Positions 34,048 to 41,694 of a DNA stretch of 64,000 nt are shown in pieces. The position numbers were made by a program, and so were the translations under genes. Origin of the DNA: Streptomyces galbus. Lineage in GTDB: Bacteria; Actinomycetota; Actinomycetes; Streptomycetales; Streptomycetaceae. Positions within the stretch are counted from its first letter, which is position 1, and the number at the start of each line of letters is the position of its first letter. The stretch is from assembly GCF_005280195.1 (NCBI RefSeq), contig NZ_SZPR01000003.1, positions 186,001 through 250,000 of the forward strand. The letters are read 5' to 3'. The notes beneath the pieces were generated by a model. The model saw nothing but the letters and a program-made list of their open reading frames with translations. It made no database searches and was not told where the DNA came from.

Positions 34048-35295
34048 ATGCCCGGAACCGTGCTGCTGCTGGCGGCCTCGCCCGTGGGCCGTGGACGCCT
34101 GGTGGACGCCGCCTCCGTGCTGCCCGTGCTCGCGGCGGTGCCGCCCGCGGTGCTCGCGGGGACCGACACGGCGAACGTCGTCGAACTCGCCGACCCCCTG
34201 GAGCCGCAGGCCGTCCTGACCCGGCTGCGGGCCGCGGCGGCCGCGCCCGGGCCGCTGACCCTGTTCGTCACCGGCCAGCTCCAGCTCGACCGGCGCCAGC
34301 GGCTGCCGCACCTCGCGCTCGCCCGCTCCACGCCCGCCACCGTGCGCTATACGGGACTGCCCTGGCACTGGCTGCGCGAGGAGCTGCGGCTGCGCCCGCC
34401 CGGCACCACCACCCTGGTCGCCGACCTGCACGCGGACCCGGAGTCCTGGCAGTGGCTGGGCGCCAACCCCCTCGACTGCGGGCGCACGACCGCCGTGTAC
34501 GGGCGCGTCGCGCCGCCCCGGGGCCGGCGCGCCGTGGCCGCGCCGACGTACATGAAGGCGGTCGCGACGATCCTGCGCAGCGGCAGCCGTCCGGCACTCG
34601 ACCAGCTCCACCAGGCCGCGGTGACCCGCGTGACCGCCGAGGGCGAGGTCGGCGACCTGCTCCTGCCCCAGCACCTGGTCCCGGCGCAGCAGCAGTGGCC
34701 GGCGCAGGCACCGGCCGGGACCGTGCAGCAGCCGGTGACCGCGCCCGGCGGGGGCTTCCCGCAGCAGCCGCCGGTCCCCGCGCCCGGCGGGGCCCCCGCG
34801 GTCCCGGCCGCCCCGGTCCCCACCGTGGCCGCGGCCGTCCCCGCCACCCGGGCGTCCGCTTCCGGCGCGGCGCCCGACCCGCACACCGCCATCTCCGCCG
34901 CCGTCCAGGACGGGCGGCACCGCGAGGCCGACGAACTCGCCGCCCGCTGGGAACGGCAGGCGCGCGAGGCCCACGGCGACGGGTCGGACGAGGCCCTGCA
35001 CTGGGCCGAGGTGCGCGCCGACCTCGCCATGTTCGCGGGCGACGCCGAGCGGAGCTGCCGCACCTGGCTGACCGTCGCCGAGGCCCGCCTCGCCGCGGGC
35101 CAGCCGGCCGACGCGGCCGCCGTGGAGGCCGCCGTCGACCGCGCCCACCACCAGTGGGGGCGCATCGACGACCCCGCCCGCGCCCGCGAGCTGGGGGCCG
35201 CCCTCGCGGAGCTGCGGCGCCGGGTGCCCGGCCGTCGCGAGGGCGCGCTGGACGACGTACGGGGGCGGTTGCGGGACCTGCAGACGCAGGCGTAG
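34048..35295 (+). CDS. uncharacterised three-part protein
   Basis: A 415-residue protein I do not recognise. Residues ~1-205 form an alpha/beta domain (GTVLLLAASPVGRGRLVDAASV, GPLTLFVTGQLQLDRRQRLP, TLVADLHADPESWQWLGANP). Strand-helix order and the position of TGQLQLD faintly recall caspase-like folds, but the catalytic His-Gly and Cys are absent. Residues ~208-275 are a Gln/Pro/Ala-rich linker. Residues ~285-415 are helical and TPR-like (AISAAVQDGRHREADELAARWERQ, WLTVAEARLAAGQPADAAAVE). ATG 34048 follows AAGGGGGAGGGG. It lies alone between the phosphatase and the XRE pair. Confidence 0.65.
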   Translation: MPGTVLLLAASPVGRGRLVDAASVLPVLAAVPPAVLAGTDTANVVELADPLEPQAVLTRLRAAAAAPGPLTLFVTGQLQLDRRQRLPHLALARSTPATVRYTGLPWHWLREELRLRPPGTTTLVADLHADPESWQWLGANPLDCGRTTAVYGRVAPPRGRRAVAAPTYMKAVATILRSGSRPALDQLHQAAVTRVTAEGEVGDLLLPQHLVPAQQQWPAQAPAGTVQQPVTAPGGGFPQQPPVPAPGGAPAVPAAPVPTVAAAVPATRASASGAAPDPHTAISAAVQDGRHREADELAARWERQAREAHGDGSDEALHWAEVRADLAMFAGDAERSCRTWLTVAEARLAAGQPADAAAVEAAVDRAHHQWGRIDDPARARELGAALAELRRRVPGRREGALDDVRGRLRDLQTQA

Positions 35296-35355
35296 TCGTG
35301 CGGCTACGCTCTGCTACATGGCCAACATCCGTGAACTCGACCCGAGCGCTCACCG

Positions 35356-36165
35356 TTGGACTACTTCGGCTACGAGCTGCGGCGCAAGCGGGAGGCGGCG
35401 GGCATGCGGCTGGCCGATCTCGGGTCCGTGATCTTCTGCACGGGTTCGCTGGTCGGCCAGATCGAGACGGCGAAGAAGGTCCCCACGCGCGAGTTCGCCG
35501 AACGGGCGGACGCGGCGCTGATGACGGACGGGTTCTTCTCCCGCCTGGTCGGGCTGGTGCTGCGGAGCCAGTTGCCGAGCTGGTTCCAGCCGTTCGCGGA
35601 CATGGAGGGGAGGGCCGCCTACATCTCCACGTATCAGTGCCAGTTGGTCTACGGGCTGCTGCAGACGGAGGCGTACGCACGGGCCGTGTTGAGCGTGGAG
35701 CAGGGGGACAGGCTCGAAGAGATGGTGGCTGCCCGGATGGAGCGACAGCGCATCCTCCGGCGCGAGCAACCGCCCGTGATGTGGACCGTGCTGGACGAGG
35801 CGGCACTGCACCGTGAGATCGGCGGGCCGGACGTCATGCGAGAGCAACTGGGCCACCTGTTGACCCTCTTCGGGCGGCCGTGGATGGAGCTCCAGGTGCT
35901 GCCGTTCTCGGTCGGACAGCACTCCAGCATGATGGGCTCGTTCACCCTGCTGCGCTTCGACGATCACCCCGAGGTGCACTACAGCGAAAGCTACGACCAG
36001 GGCCACATGACCGCCAATCCGCAAGTGATCAGGCGGCGTTCAGTCGGTTACGCTCGCCTCCAGGCCGAGGCCCTCTCACCGAGGGAGTCGGCGGCACTGA
36101 TCGCCCGGGTGATGGAGGAACGCTATGGCAAGCAGCCTGGACCTGACGCGCGCTCAGTGGCGTAA
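35356..36165 (+). CDS. XRE regulator with DUF5753 domain, probable 5' frameshift
   Basis: A 269-residue WhiJ/Scr1-type regulator: XRE helix-turn-helix (LDYFGYELRRKREAAGM, SLVGQIETAKKVPTREF) and DUF5753 domain (WFQPFADMEGRAAYISTYQ, VYGLLQTEAYARAVL, WMELQVLPFSVGQHSSMMGSF, SPRESAALIARVMEE). Homologues begin MANIRELDPSAxPLDYFG-. Here ATG 35318 starts MANIRELDPSAH but the frame breaks; the C-run in CACCG at 35351-35355 looks one base short. A TTG at 35356 with no ribosome site is the only in-frame start. Either the N-terminus is broken or the base was lost in sequencing. Its end overlaps the DUF397 gene by 41 bp. Confidence 0.8.
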   Translation: MDYFGYELRRKREAAGMRLADLGSVIFCTGSLVGQIETAKKVPTREFAERADAALMTDGFFSRLVGLVLRSQLPSWFQPFADMEGRAAYISTYQCQLVYGLLQTEAYARAVLSVEQGDRLEEMVAARMERQRILRREQPPVMWTVLDEAALHREIGGPDVMREQLGHLLTLFGRPWMELQVLPFSVGQHSSMMGSFTLLRFDDHPEVHYSESYDQGHMTANPQVIRRRSVGYARLQAEALSPRESAALIARVMEERYGKQPGPDARSVA

Positions 36166-36391
36166 GTCGTCATTCAGCGGAAGCAGCGGAGGCGAGTGCG
36201 TCGAGTGCGCCCCCCTCGGCACCACCGCGTGGCACAAGTCCAGTTACAGCGGCAACACCGGCGGCGACTGCGTCGAGGTCGCCGACTTGCCCGCCCGCGT
36301 GGCCGTCCGGGACTCCAAGAACCCCGGTCACGGCATCCTCACGCTCACCCCGGAGGCCTTCGCCGCGTTCGTGGCTTTCGTGCGGGCGTAG
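36125..36391 (+). CDS. DUF397 protein with duplicated N-terminal half
   Basis: An 88-residue DUF397 protein. The first signature half occurs twice (WRKSSFSGSSGGECVECAPL and WHKSSYSGNTGGDCVEVADL) and the second half once (VAVRDSKNPGHGILTLTPEAF). Normal members are ~60-75 residues with one copy, so this gene carries an internal duplication. It overlaps the XRE gene by 41 bp and is its likely partner. Confidence 0.85.
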   Translation: MASSLDLTRAQWRKSSFSGSSGGECVECAPLGTTAWHKSSYSGNTGGDCVEVADLPARVAVRDSKNPGHGILTLTPEAFAAFVAFVRA

Positions 36392-36523
36392 CTGGGGGGT
36401 CGCTCTCGCCGGGACGGCGTTCGCGGCCGTGACGAGGGTGGCCACCGCGATCACCGCCGCGGCCAGGCCGCGGGCGAGACGGGTGGGCGGGTGTTCGCGG
36501 CGGGGGGTGGCGGGGTCGAGCAC
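36392..36523 (-). pseudogene. 5' end of a small secreted or membrane protein gene, probably truncated
   Basis: On the minus strand a GTG (36523), with GAGGTAGCC just upstream as a good ribosome site, starts a Pro/Arg-rich N-terminus and a hydrophobic signal-like helix (LARGLAAAVIAVATLVTAANA) ending ARA. Past 36392 the frame continues to 36170 only as antisense of the DUF397 gene. This could be a truncated gene or a 117-residue antisense-overlapping gene. Confidence 0.3.
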
Positions 36524-36612
36524 GGCTACCTCGCAACGTCGGCGGCTCCGGATGGTCAGGCCGGAGATGACGATTCGGGCGACAGGCGGGGGTGAAGCCC
36601 TGTATTAAGCAT

Positions 36613-36632
36613 GGTTAAGTCGTCGTTTAACC
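36613..36632 (+). promoter_or_regulatory. inverted repeat upstream of XRE-TPR gene
   Basis: GGTTAA-N8-TTAACC (36613-36632), in a short AT-rich patch in otherwise GC-rich DNA, lies 56 bp before the start of the XRE-TPR regulator. It is a plausible promoter or autoregulatory operator. A second TTAA sits 12 bp upstream. Confidence 0.45.
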
Positions 36633-36687
36633 TAGGGGCAGTCCGACCCCAACGGCAAGGGCGTCCAACCGAGTTGGGGAGCGGGAC

Positions 36688-38031
36688 ATGGCCGAGCGGG
36701 ACGAACCCGGCGTGATCGGCCGCCGCGTGCAGAAGCTGCGCGTGGACCGGGGTCTCACCCAGCGGCAGCTGGCCGAGCCCACCTACACCCCCGCCTACGT
36801 CTCCACCCTGGAGGCCGGCCGCGTGCGGCCCTCCGACGACGCCCTGCGGCACATCGCCGGCCGGCTCGGCGTCGACTTCGAGGAACTGGCCACCGGCCGC
36901 CCCGCCCACCTCGGCACCGACCTGCGCCTGCGGCTCACCGAGGCCCAGCGCGCCCTGGCCACCGGCGCCGCCGAGGACGCCGCCCGCCAGTACGCCGCCC
37001 TGCTCGCCGAGGCCGAGCGGCACGCGCTCGTCGAGGAACAGGCCACCGCCCTGCTCGGCCTCGGTGAGTGCGGCATCGACACCGGCGACCTCACCACCGC
37101 CCGCGCCCACTTCGAGCGCGCCGAGGCCCGCCTGGCCGACGCGCCGCTGACCGCCCGCGTCCCCGCCCTGCGCGGCCGCGCCGTCACCCACTACCTGGCC
37201 GGTGAACTCCGCTACGCCGTCTACCTGCTGGAGTCCACCCTCGACGAACTCAACCGCGGCGGCCTGCACGACCCCGACGCCCTGCTCCTGCTGTACGCCT
37301 CCGCCATCGGCCCGTACATGGACATGGGCGCCCACGCCCGCGCCGCCCAGGCCGCCGAGCTCGCGCTCGCCCTGGCCCCGCAGGTCGGCGACCCCGCCCT
37401 CGTCGCCCGGATGCACCGCTCCGTCGCCCGCACCCTCCTCGCCGAGGGCCGCATCGCCGAGGCCGACGCCTCCCTGGCCAAGGCGAGCGAGCTGTACCGC
37501 CAGCTCCAGCTCCGCACCGAACTCGCCAACTGCCACTGGATGCGCGGCTACGTGTGCGCCCAGAACGGCGAACTGGACCGTGCCGAGGACGAGTTGCGCC
37601 AGGCGCAGAGCATGCTCGACGCCCAGCGCGCCACCCTCTACAGCAGCCAGGTCGCCGTCGAACTCGCCGACGTGCTGCACCGGCGCGGCCGGTCCGACGA
37701 GGCCGCCGCCCTGCTGCACCGGGTCCTCGGGGACCTGTCCTCCGAGCGCGGCGCCGTCCACTCCGCCGCCGCGCACCGCCTGCTCGGCATCATCGCCGAG
37801 GACGCCCGCGACACCGACGCCGCCGAGGAGCACTACGTCCGCGCCCTCAGCCTGCTGGAGCGGGCCGGCGCCGCCGGCGACCTCGCCGACCTGTGCCGGC
37901 TCCTCGGCGACCTGCTGCGCCGCACCGGCCGCACCGAGGCCGCCCTCGACGCCTACCGCACGGGCCTGGGCCACCGCACCGCCCCGGGCACCACCACCCT
38001 CGGCCCGGCCCCCGCCCAGCCGCCCCTGTGA
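36688..38031 (+). CDS. XRE regulator with TPR domain
   Basis: A 447-residue regulator. The N-terminal XRE HTH spans residues ~8-68 (IGRRVQKLRVDRGLTQRQLA, YVSTLEAGRVRPSDDALRHIAGRLGVDFEEL). From ~75 to 430 there are repeated TPR helices with the pattern A-x3-Y-x2-A-L (AARQYAALLAEAE, ARAHFERAEARLADA, AEEHYVRALSLLERAGAAGD). This is the common Streptomyces multi-TPR XRE layout, in which the TPR part receives peptides or protein partners. ATG 36688 has GGGGAGCGGGAC upstream. Confidence 0.88.
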   Translation: MAERDEPGVIGRRVQKLRVDRGLTQRQLAEPTYTPAYVSTLEAGRVRPSDDALRHIAGRLGVDFEELATGRPAHLGTDLRLRLTEAQRALATGAAEDAARQYAALLAEAERHALVEEQATALLGLGECGIDTGDLTTARAHFERAEARLADAPLTARVPALRGRAVTHYLAGELRYAVYLLESTLDELNRGGLHDPDALLLLYASAIGPYMDMGAHARAAQAAELALALAPQVGDPALVARMHRSVARTLLAEGRIAEADASLAKASELYRQLQLRTELANCHWMRGYVCAQNGELDRAEDELRQAQSMLDAQRATLYSSQVAVELADVLHRRGRSDEAAALLHRVLGDLSSERGAVHSAAAHRLLGIIAEDARDTDAAEEHYVRALSLLERAGAAGDLADLCRLLGDLLRRTGRTEAALDAYRTGLGHRTAPGTTTLGPAPAQPPL

Positions 38032-38161
38032 CCCCCCGCGGCGACCCCGCCGCCCCCTGACCCGCGGCCCCACCGCAGCGCGCGACCCGGTCGTTTCCCC
38101 CGGGAACCGCACGGGTACCCGGCGGCGGACCGAACGCCGGCCGCGGGCGGAGGTGAGGGGC

Positions 38162-38870
38162 GTGTCCGATCAGGACCGGGTCGCGCAGGTGCTCGCGGAG
38201 GAGGTCCGCGGGGCCAACCCGGCCGAGACGCCCGGACGGCTGTGCCACGCGGCGGTGCGGCTGCTGCCGGTGACCGGCGCGAGCGTGTCGCTGACCGCCG
38301 ACGGAATGGCCGTACCGCTCAGCGCGAGCAGCCCGCGCGTGGAGTACCTCATGGAGGTGCAGGCCACCCTCGGCGACGGGCCCTGCCTCACCGCCGCGGC
38401 GACCGGCGACCCGGTGTTCGCCAGTGACCTCACGGCCCGCGACGCGCTGCGCTGGCCGGTGTACGCCCAGCAGGCCGCCGCCGCCGGCATCCGCGCCGTG
38501 TACGCGCTGCCGCTGGGCCACAGGACCGTGTGCGTCGGCACGCTCGACCTGTACCGGGAGGCCCCCGGCGACCTCGACGTCGCCGACCTCGACGCGGCGC
38601 GCACCGTGGCGGGACGAGATCACCCGGGCGCTCATGGCCCTGTCGCGGGACGCGGACAGCGGGCGCCGCGACGGGGACACCTGGCTGCACGGGATGATCG
38701 CCCACCACGACGAGGTCCACCAGGCCGTCGGCATGGTGATGGCCCAGCTCGGCGTCGCCGCCGACGAGGCCCTGGCCCGGCTGCGCGCCCGCGCCTTCGC
38801 CCAGGGCCGCACGCTCATGGACGCGGCCCACGACCTGGTGGGCCGACGGCAGGGCTTCGACGCGGGCTGA
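38162..38870 (+). pseudogene. GAF-ANTAR regulator interrupted by a one-base insertion
   Basis: GTG 38162 (ribosome site GGAGGTGAGGGG) starts a GAF domain (residues ~15-150: VTGASVSLTADGMAVPLS, YALPLGHRTVCVGTLDLYRE). At 38611-38613 one extra G shifts the frame: the natural reading ...ARTVADEITRALMALSRDADS continues in the next frame. That frame carries an ANTAR RNA-binding domain (VHQAVGMVMAQLGVAADEAL, ARAFAQGRTLMDAAHDLV) to the stop at 38870. Intact, it would be a 236-residue antiterminator responding to a GAF ligand. As written the ANTAR domain is lost. A sequencing error in the G-run is an alternative. Confidence 0.85.
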
Positions 38871-38890
38871 CCCGCTGTGACGCGGTCGCG

Positions 38891-39664
38891 TCAGACCTGG
38901 GCCCGGCCCTGCTTGCGCACGTCCGCCAGGCGCAGCGCGCCGACCTGGACCGCGGCCTGGGTGGCCTCGTTCGCCACGTCGCCCAGACCGCCGTTGGTGA
39001 GGGCGAAGGAGTCCTCGCCGACGCGCACAGCGGCCACGTCCAGGGTGAGCACGGTCGGCTCGCCGGTCGGCGGCTGCGCGGTGAGGACCACGCGCAGGCC
39101 CTGGCGCACGTCCCCGACCTCCGGCAGCGGTGCGTCGAAGACCTGCACGTCCTCGGTGACGTCCCGCCCGGCGCGGGCCGAGAACCGGGCGCAGTCGCGC
39201 GGCATCGTCGCCAGCCAGGCCAGCGCCCGGTCCGCGTCCTGCGGGCTGCTGCCGCCGATCTGGTAGCGGAGCTGCGCGCCGGTGTCGGCGTCGTCCAGGC
39301 CGACGGCCGCGCGAGGCGTGCCGCCGAGGAGCTCGTCGGTGTAGAGCACGTCCAGCAGGCGCTGGCACGGACCGGCCGCGGTCGCCTTCAGCAGGCCGTC
39401 CCGCCACGTGGCCGCGCCGCGCGTCGCGGACCAGGGCGCGCCCAGGTCGGTCTCGGTGAGGAGCGCGGCCTGCGCCTGCGCCTCGGTGAGCGCCGTACCG
39501 GGGCCCGCCGCCCGCGCCTTGGGCGAGGCCGCCGGCGACGGGGAGGCGATCGTCGGCAGGGACCGGGGCGCGGTCGGCGGATGCTCCAGCCCGAGGCTCG
39601 CGCAGCCGGTGACGCCGAGCAGTCCGACGGCGAGCAGGAGGACACGGGCGGGAGCGACGGTCAT
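38891..39664 (-). CDS. lipoprotein of unknown function
   Basis: A 257-residue exported lipoprotein. The signal peptide is VAPARVLLLAVGLLG with lipobox V-T-G-C21. A Pro/Ala/Ser-rich spacer (~25-60) precedes a folded domain (ALLTETDLGAPWSATRGAATW, LRYQIGGSSPQDADRALAWLATMPRDC, DVQVFDAPLPEVGDVRQGLRVVL). It resembles sensor-type actinobacterial lipoproteins. A conserved Cys pair may form a disulfide. ATG 39664 places the lipobox at position 21. Confidence 0.8.
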   Translation of the reverse strand: MTVAPARVLLLAVGLLGVTGCASLGLEHPPTAPRSLPTIASPSPAASPKARAAGPGTALTEAQAQAALLTETDLGAPWSATRGAATWRDGLLKATAAGPCQRLLDVLYTDELLGGTPRAAVGLDDADTGAQLRYQIGGSSPQDADRALAWLATMPRDCARFSARAGRDVTEDVQVFDAPLPEVGDVRQGLRVVLTAQPPTGEPTVLTLDVAAVRVGEDSFALTNGGLGDVANEATQAAVQVGALRLADVRKQGRAQV

Positions 39665-39855
39665 CGGGTGCCTCCTGGGCGGGCGGGCCGCGGGGGTGCG
39701 GGCCGGGGGCGGTGCGCGGGACCTGCGGGACATGCCGGGACGTCCCGGGGGGATGTCTCCCTCACGGCACCACCACCCGCACCACCCGACCAGCGCGCGG
39801 GCCCGTACGGGTGACGGAGGTTGCTGCGAGCGGGTGCCGGACCGCGGCCCGCCGC

Positions 39856-39951
39856 CCGCTCAGCCACCCGCCGGCTCAGCCACCCGCCTGTTCAACCGCC
39901 CGTCCGCTCAGCCGCCCACCGGCTCGGCCACGCGCCGGGTCAGCCGTCCGC
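39856..39951. repeat. six-copy 16-bp minisatellite
   Basis: Six consecutive 16-bp units (39856-39871, 39872-39887, 39888-39903, 39904-39919, 39920-39935, 39936-39951) share the pattern CNGNTCAGCCNCCCGC with a few substitutions; units 1 and 2 differ at one position. It lies in the 275-bp gap between the ArsR stop and the lipoprotein start. The last unit contains the ArsR stop codon, so the repeat has expanded into or out of the gene end. Confidence 0.7.
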
Positions 39952-40296
39952 CGCGCAGTGACCCAACAGGCCCGCGACGTCCGCGTCCACCACCCGGTAG
40001 CGCACCACGCGGCCCTCCTTCTCGCCGGCCACCACGCCCGCCGCCCGCAGCAGGCGCAACGCCTGGGACACGGCCGGGTCGTTCATGCCGGTGGCGACGG
40101 CGAGGTCGGACACCGCCAGCGGGCCCGTCCGGTGCAGGGCGAGCAGCAGCGCCAGCCGTTTGGGGTCGGCGAGCAGGGCGAAGCGGTCGGCCCAGGCGCG
40201 GACACGACCGGCGTCACCGATCGCGGCGATGGCGTCGCACACCCGGTGACCGTCGATGGTGCGGCGGTCGGCACGGTCGGCCGGTACGAGATGCAT
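39940..40296 (-). CDS. ArsR family metalloregulator
   Basis: A 118-residue winged-helix repressor (RFALLADPKRLALLLALHRTGP, VSDLAVATGMNDPAVSQALRLLRAAG, VVAGEKEGRVVRYRV). His residues at the start (MHLV, DGHRVC) and end (LLGHC) are possible nickel/cobalt ligands, as in NmtR/KmtR. ATG 40296 has no competing start. It is divergent from a riboswitch-controlled cobalt/nickel permease and probably represses it under excess metal. Confidence 0.8.
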   Translation of the reverse strand: MHLVPADRADRRTIDGHRVCDAIAAIGDAGRVRAWADRFALLADPKRLALLLALHRTGPLAVSDLAVATGMNDPAVSQALRLLRAAGVVAGEKEGRVVRYRVVDADVAGLLGHCAADG

Positions 40297-40387
40297 GGGG
40301 GCATCCTCGCAGGCGCCCGTATGTGATCTTGCATACCTGCGTAGCTGTGCAGCTATGCAGCGGACGGCACGGCCCCCTACGGTGGGC

Positions 40388-40552
40388 GGGCCGTGGTGCT
40401 CGGGAAGCCGGTGGGAAACCGGCGCGGCCCTCGCCACTGTGACCGGGGAGTCCCCGTTCCGTCCGGCACCCGCCGGGCCACTGGTCGTACGACCGGGAAG
40501 GCAGGAACGGCGGACATACCAGCCCCGTAAGCCAGGAGACCGGCCACGGCAG
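40388..40552 (+). promoter_or_regulatory. cobalamin riboswitch
   Basis: A leader with the B12-riboswitch landmarks: GGGAAGCCGGTG..GAAACCGGCGCGG, then CACTGTGACC, and the B12 box AGCCAGGAGACC (40530-40541). A closing stem (GCCGTGG 40390-40396 with CCACGGC 40544-40550) brackets it. It precedes the nickel/cobalt permease gene, so cobalamin should switch off cobalt uptake. Confidence 0.9.
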
Positions 40553-40591
40553 CTCACGAAGTGATCCACGAGGTGCTGGAGCGTGAAACGC

Positions 40592-41674
40592 ATGACCGAT
40601 GCCGTCTCCTTCCGCTGGCGACGCGAGGACACCGTCCGGACCGCGGGGCTGATGGCGGTGATCGCCGCCCTGCACGTGGTGGCGTTCGGAATCCTCTTCC
40701 TGCTGGTCGTCCCCGCCCATTACGAGGTCGGTGACAAGGCGTTCGGGATCGGCCTGGGCATCACCGCGTACACGCTCGGCATGCGGCACGCCTTCGACGC
40801 CGACCACATCGCCGCGATCGACAACACCACGCGCAAGCTGATGGCGGACGGCAAGCGGCCGGTGTCGGTGGGCTTCTGGTTCGCGCTCGGCCACTCCAGC
40901 GTGGTGGTGCTGATGGCCGCCCTGGTCGCCGGCGGCGCCGCGCTCGCGGGCGTCCTGATGAACGACGACTCGCGCACCCACCAGGTGCTCGGCGTCGTCG
41001 GCACGACCGTCTCGGGGACGTTCCTCTACCTGATCGCCGCGCTCAACCTGGTGGCCCTGCTGGGCATCGTGAAGGTGTTCCGGGCGATGCGGGGCGGCGA
41101 GTACGACGAGCGCGAGCTCGAACAGCACCTGGACTCGCGGGGGTTCATGAACCGCATCCTCGGCCGCCTGACCAGGTCCATCAGCCGCCCCGGCCAGATG
41201 TTCCCGCTCGGCTTCGTCTTCGGCCTGGGCTTCGACACGGCCACCGAGATCACCCTGATGGTGATGGCCGGCTCGGGCGCGGCGGCGGGGCTGCCCTGGT
41301 ACGCGGTGCTGTGCCTGCCGCTGCTGTTCGCGGCCGGGATGAGCCTGTTCGACACGCTCGACGGCACGTTCATGAACTTCGCCTACCAGTGGGCCTTCTC
41401 CAACCCGGTGCGCAAGGTGTTCTACAACCTCACCATCACCGGGCTGTCCATCGCGGTCGCCTTCGTCATCGGCACCATCGAACTGGTCGGCGTCCTGCAC
41501 GAGAAGCTCGACCTGACCGACGCGGTCACCACCTGGATCGCCGACATCGACCTCGACCACGTCGGCTACCTCATCGCGGGCCTGTTCGTCGTCGTGTGGG
41601 CGGCGGCGGTGGCGTACTGGAAGCTCGCCAAGGTCGAACAGCGCTGGACGCCGCGCCCGGCGGACACGGCCTGA
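40592..41674 (+). CDS. HoxN/NixA family nickel/cobalt transporter
   Basis: A 360-residue permease. The metal-selectivity motif H-A-F-D-A-D-H-I-A-A-I-D-N lies in an early helix (GMRHAFDADHIAAIDN). Later family blocks include GFWFALGHSSVVVLMA and LGFVFGLGFDTATEIT. About eight helices. It imports Co2+ (for B12) or Ni2+. The riboswitch upstream points to cobalt. ATG 40592 lies 11 nt after GGAG; GTG 40583 is too close to that site. It ends 20 bp before the convergent nucleoside hydrolase. Confidence 0.92.
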   Translation: MTDAVSFRWRREDTVRTAGLMAVIAALHVVAFGILFLLVVPAHYEVGDKAFGIGLGITAYTLGMRHAFDADHIAAIDNTTRKLMADGKRPVSVGFWFALGHSSVVVLMAALVAGGAALAGVLMNDDSRTHQVLGVVGTTVSGTFLYLIAALNLVALLGIVKVFRAMRGGEYDERELEQHLDSRGFMNRILGRLTRSISRPGQMFPLGFVFGLGFDTATEITLMVMAGSGAAAGLPWYAVLCLPLLFAAGMSLFDTLDGTFMNFAYQWAFSNPVRKVFYNLTITGLSIAVAFVIGTIELVGVLHEKLDLTDAVTTWIADIDLDHVGYLIAGLFVVVWAAAVAYWKLAKVEQRWTPRPADTA

Positions 41675-41694
41675 GCGCCGAGCCCCGAGCGGCG

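Noticed and set aside
32532..35816. 1094-codon plus-strand frame
   Set aside because: A high-GC shadow of the phosphatase and the following gene; it has no motif and is almost wholly Ala/Arg/Pro/Gly.
37202..39814. 870-codon frame spanning the XRE-TPR and GAF genes
   Set aside because: Only the part from 38162 (GAF domain) is protein-like; the rest is shadow of the TPR regulator or of the lipoprotein gene.
40320..40380. A separate start for the ArsR gene further upstream
   Set aside because: The in-frame extension runs through the riboswitch region and is not protein-like.
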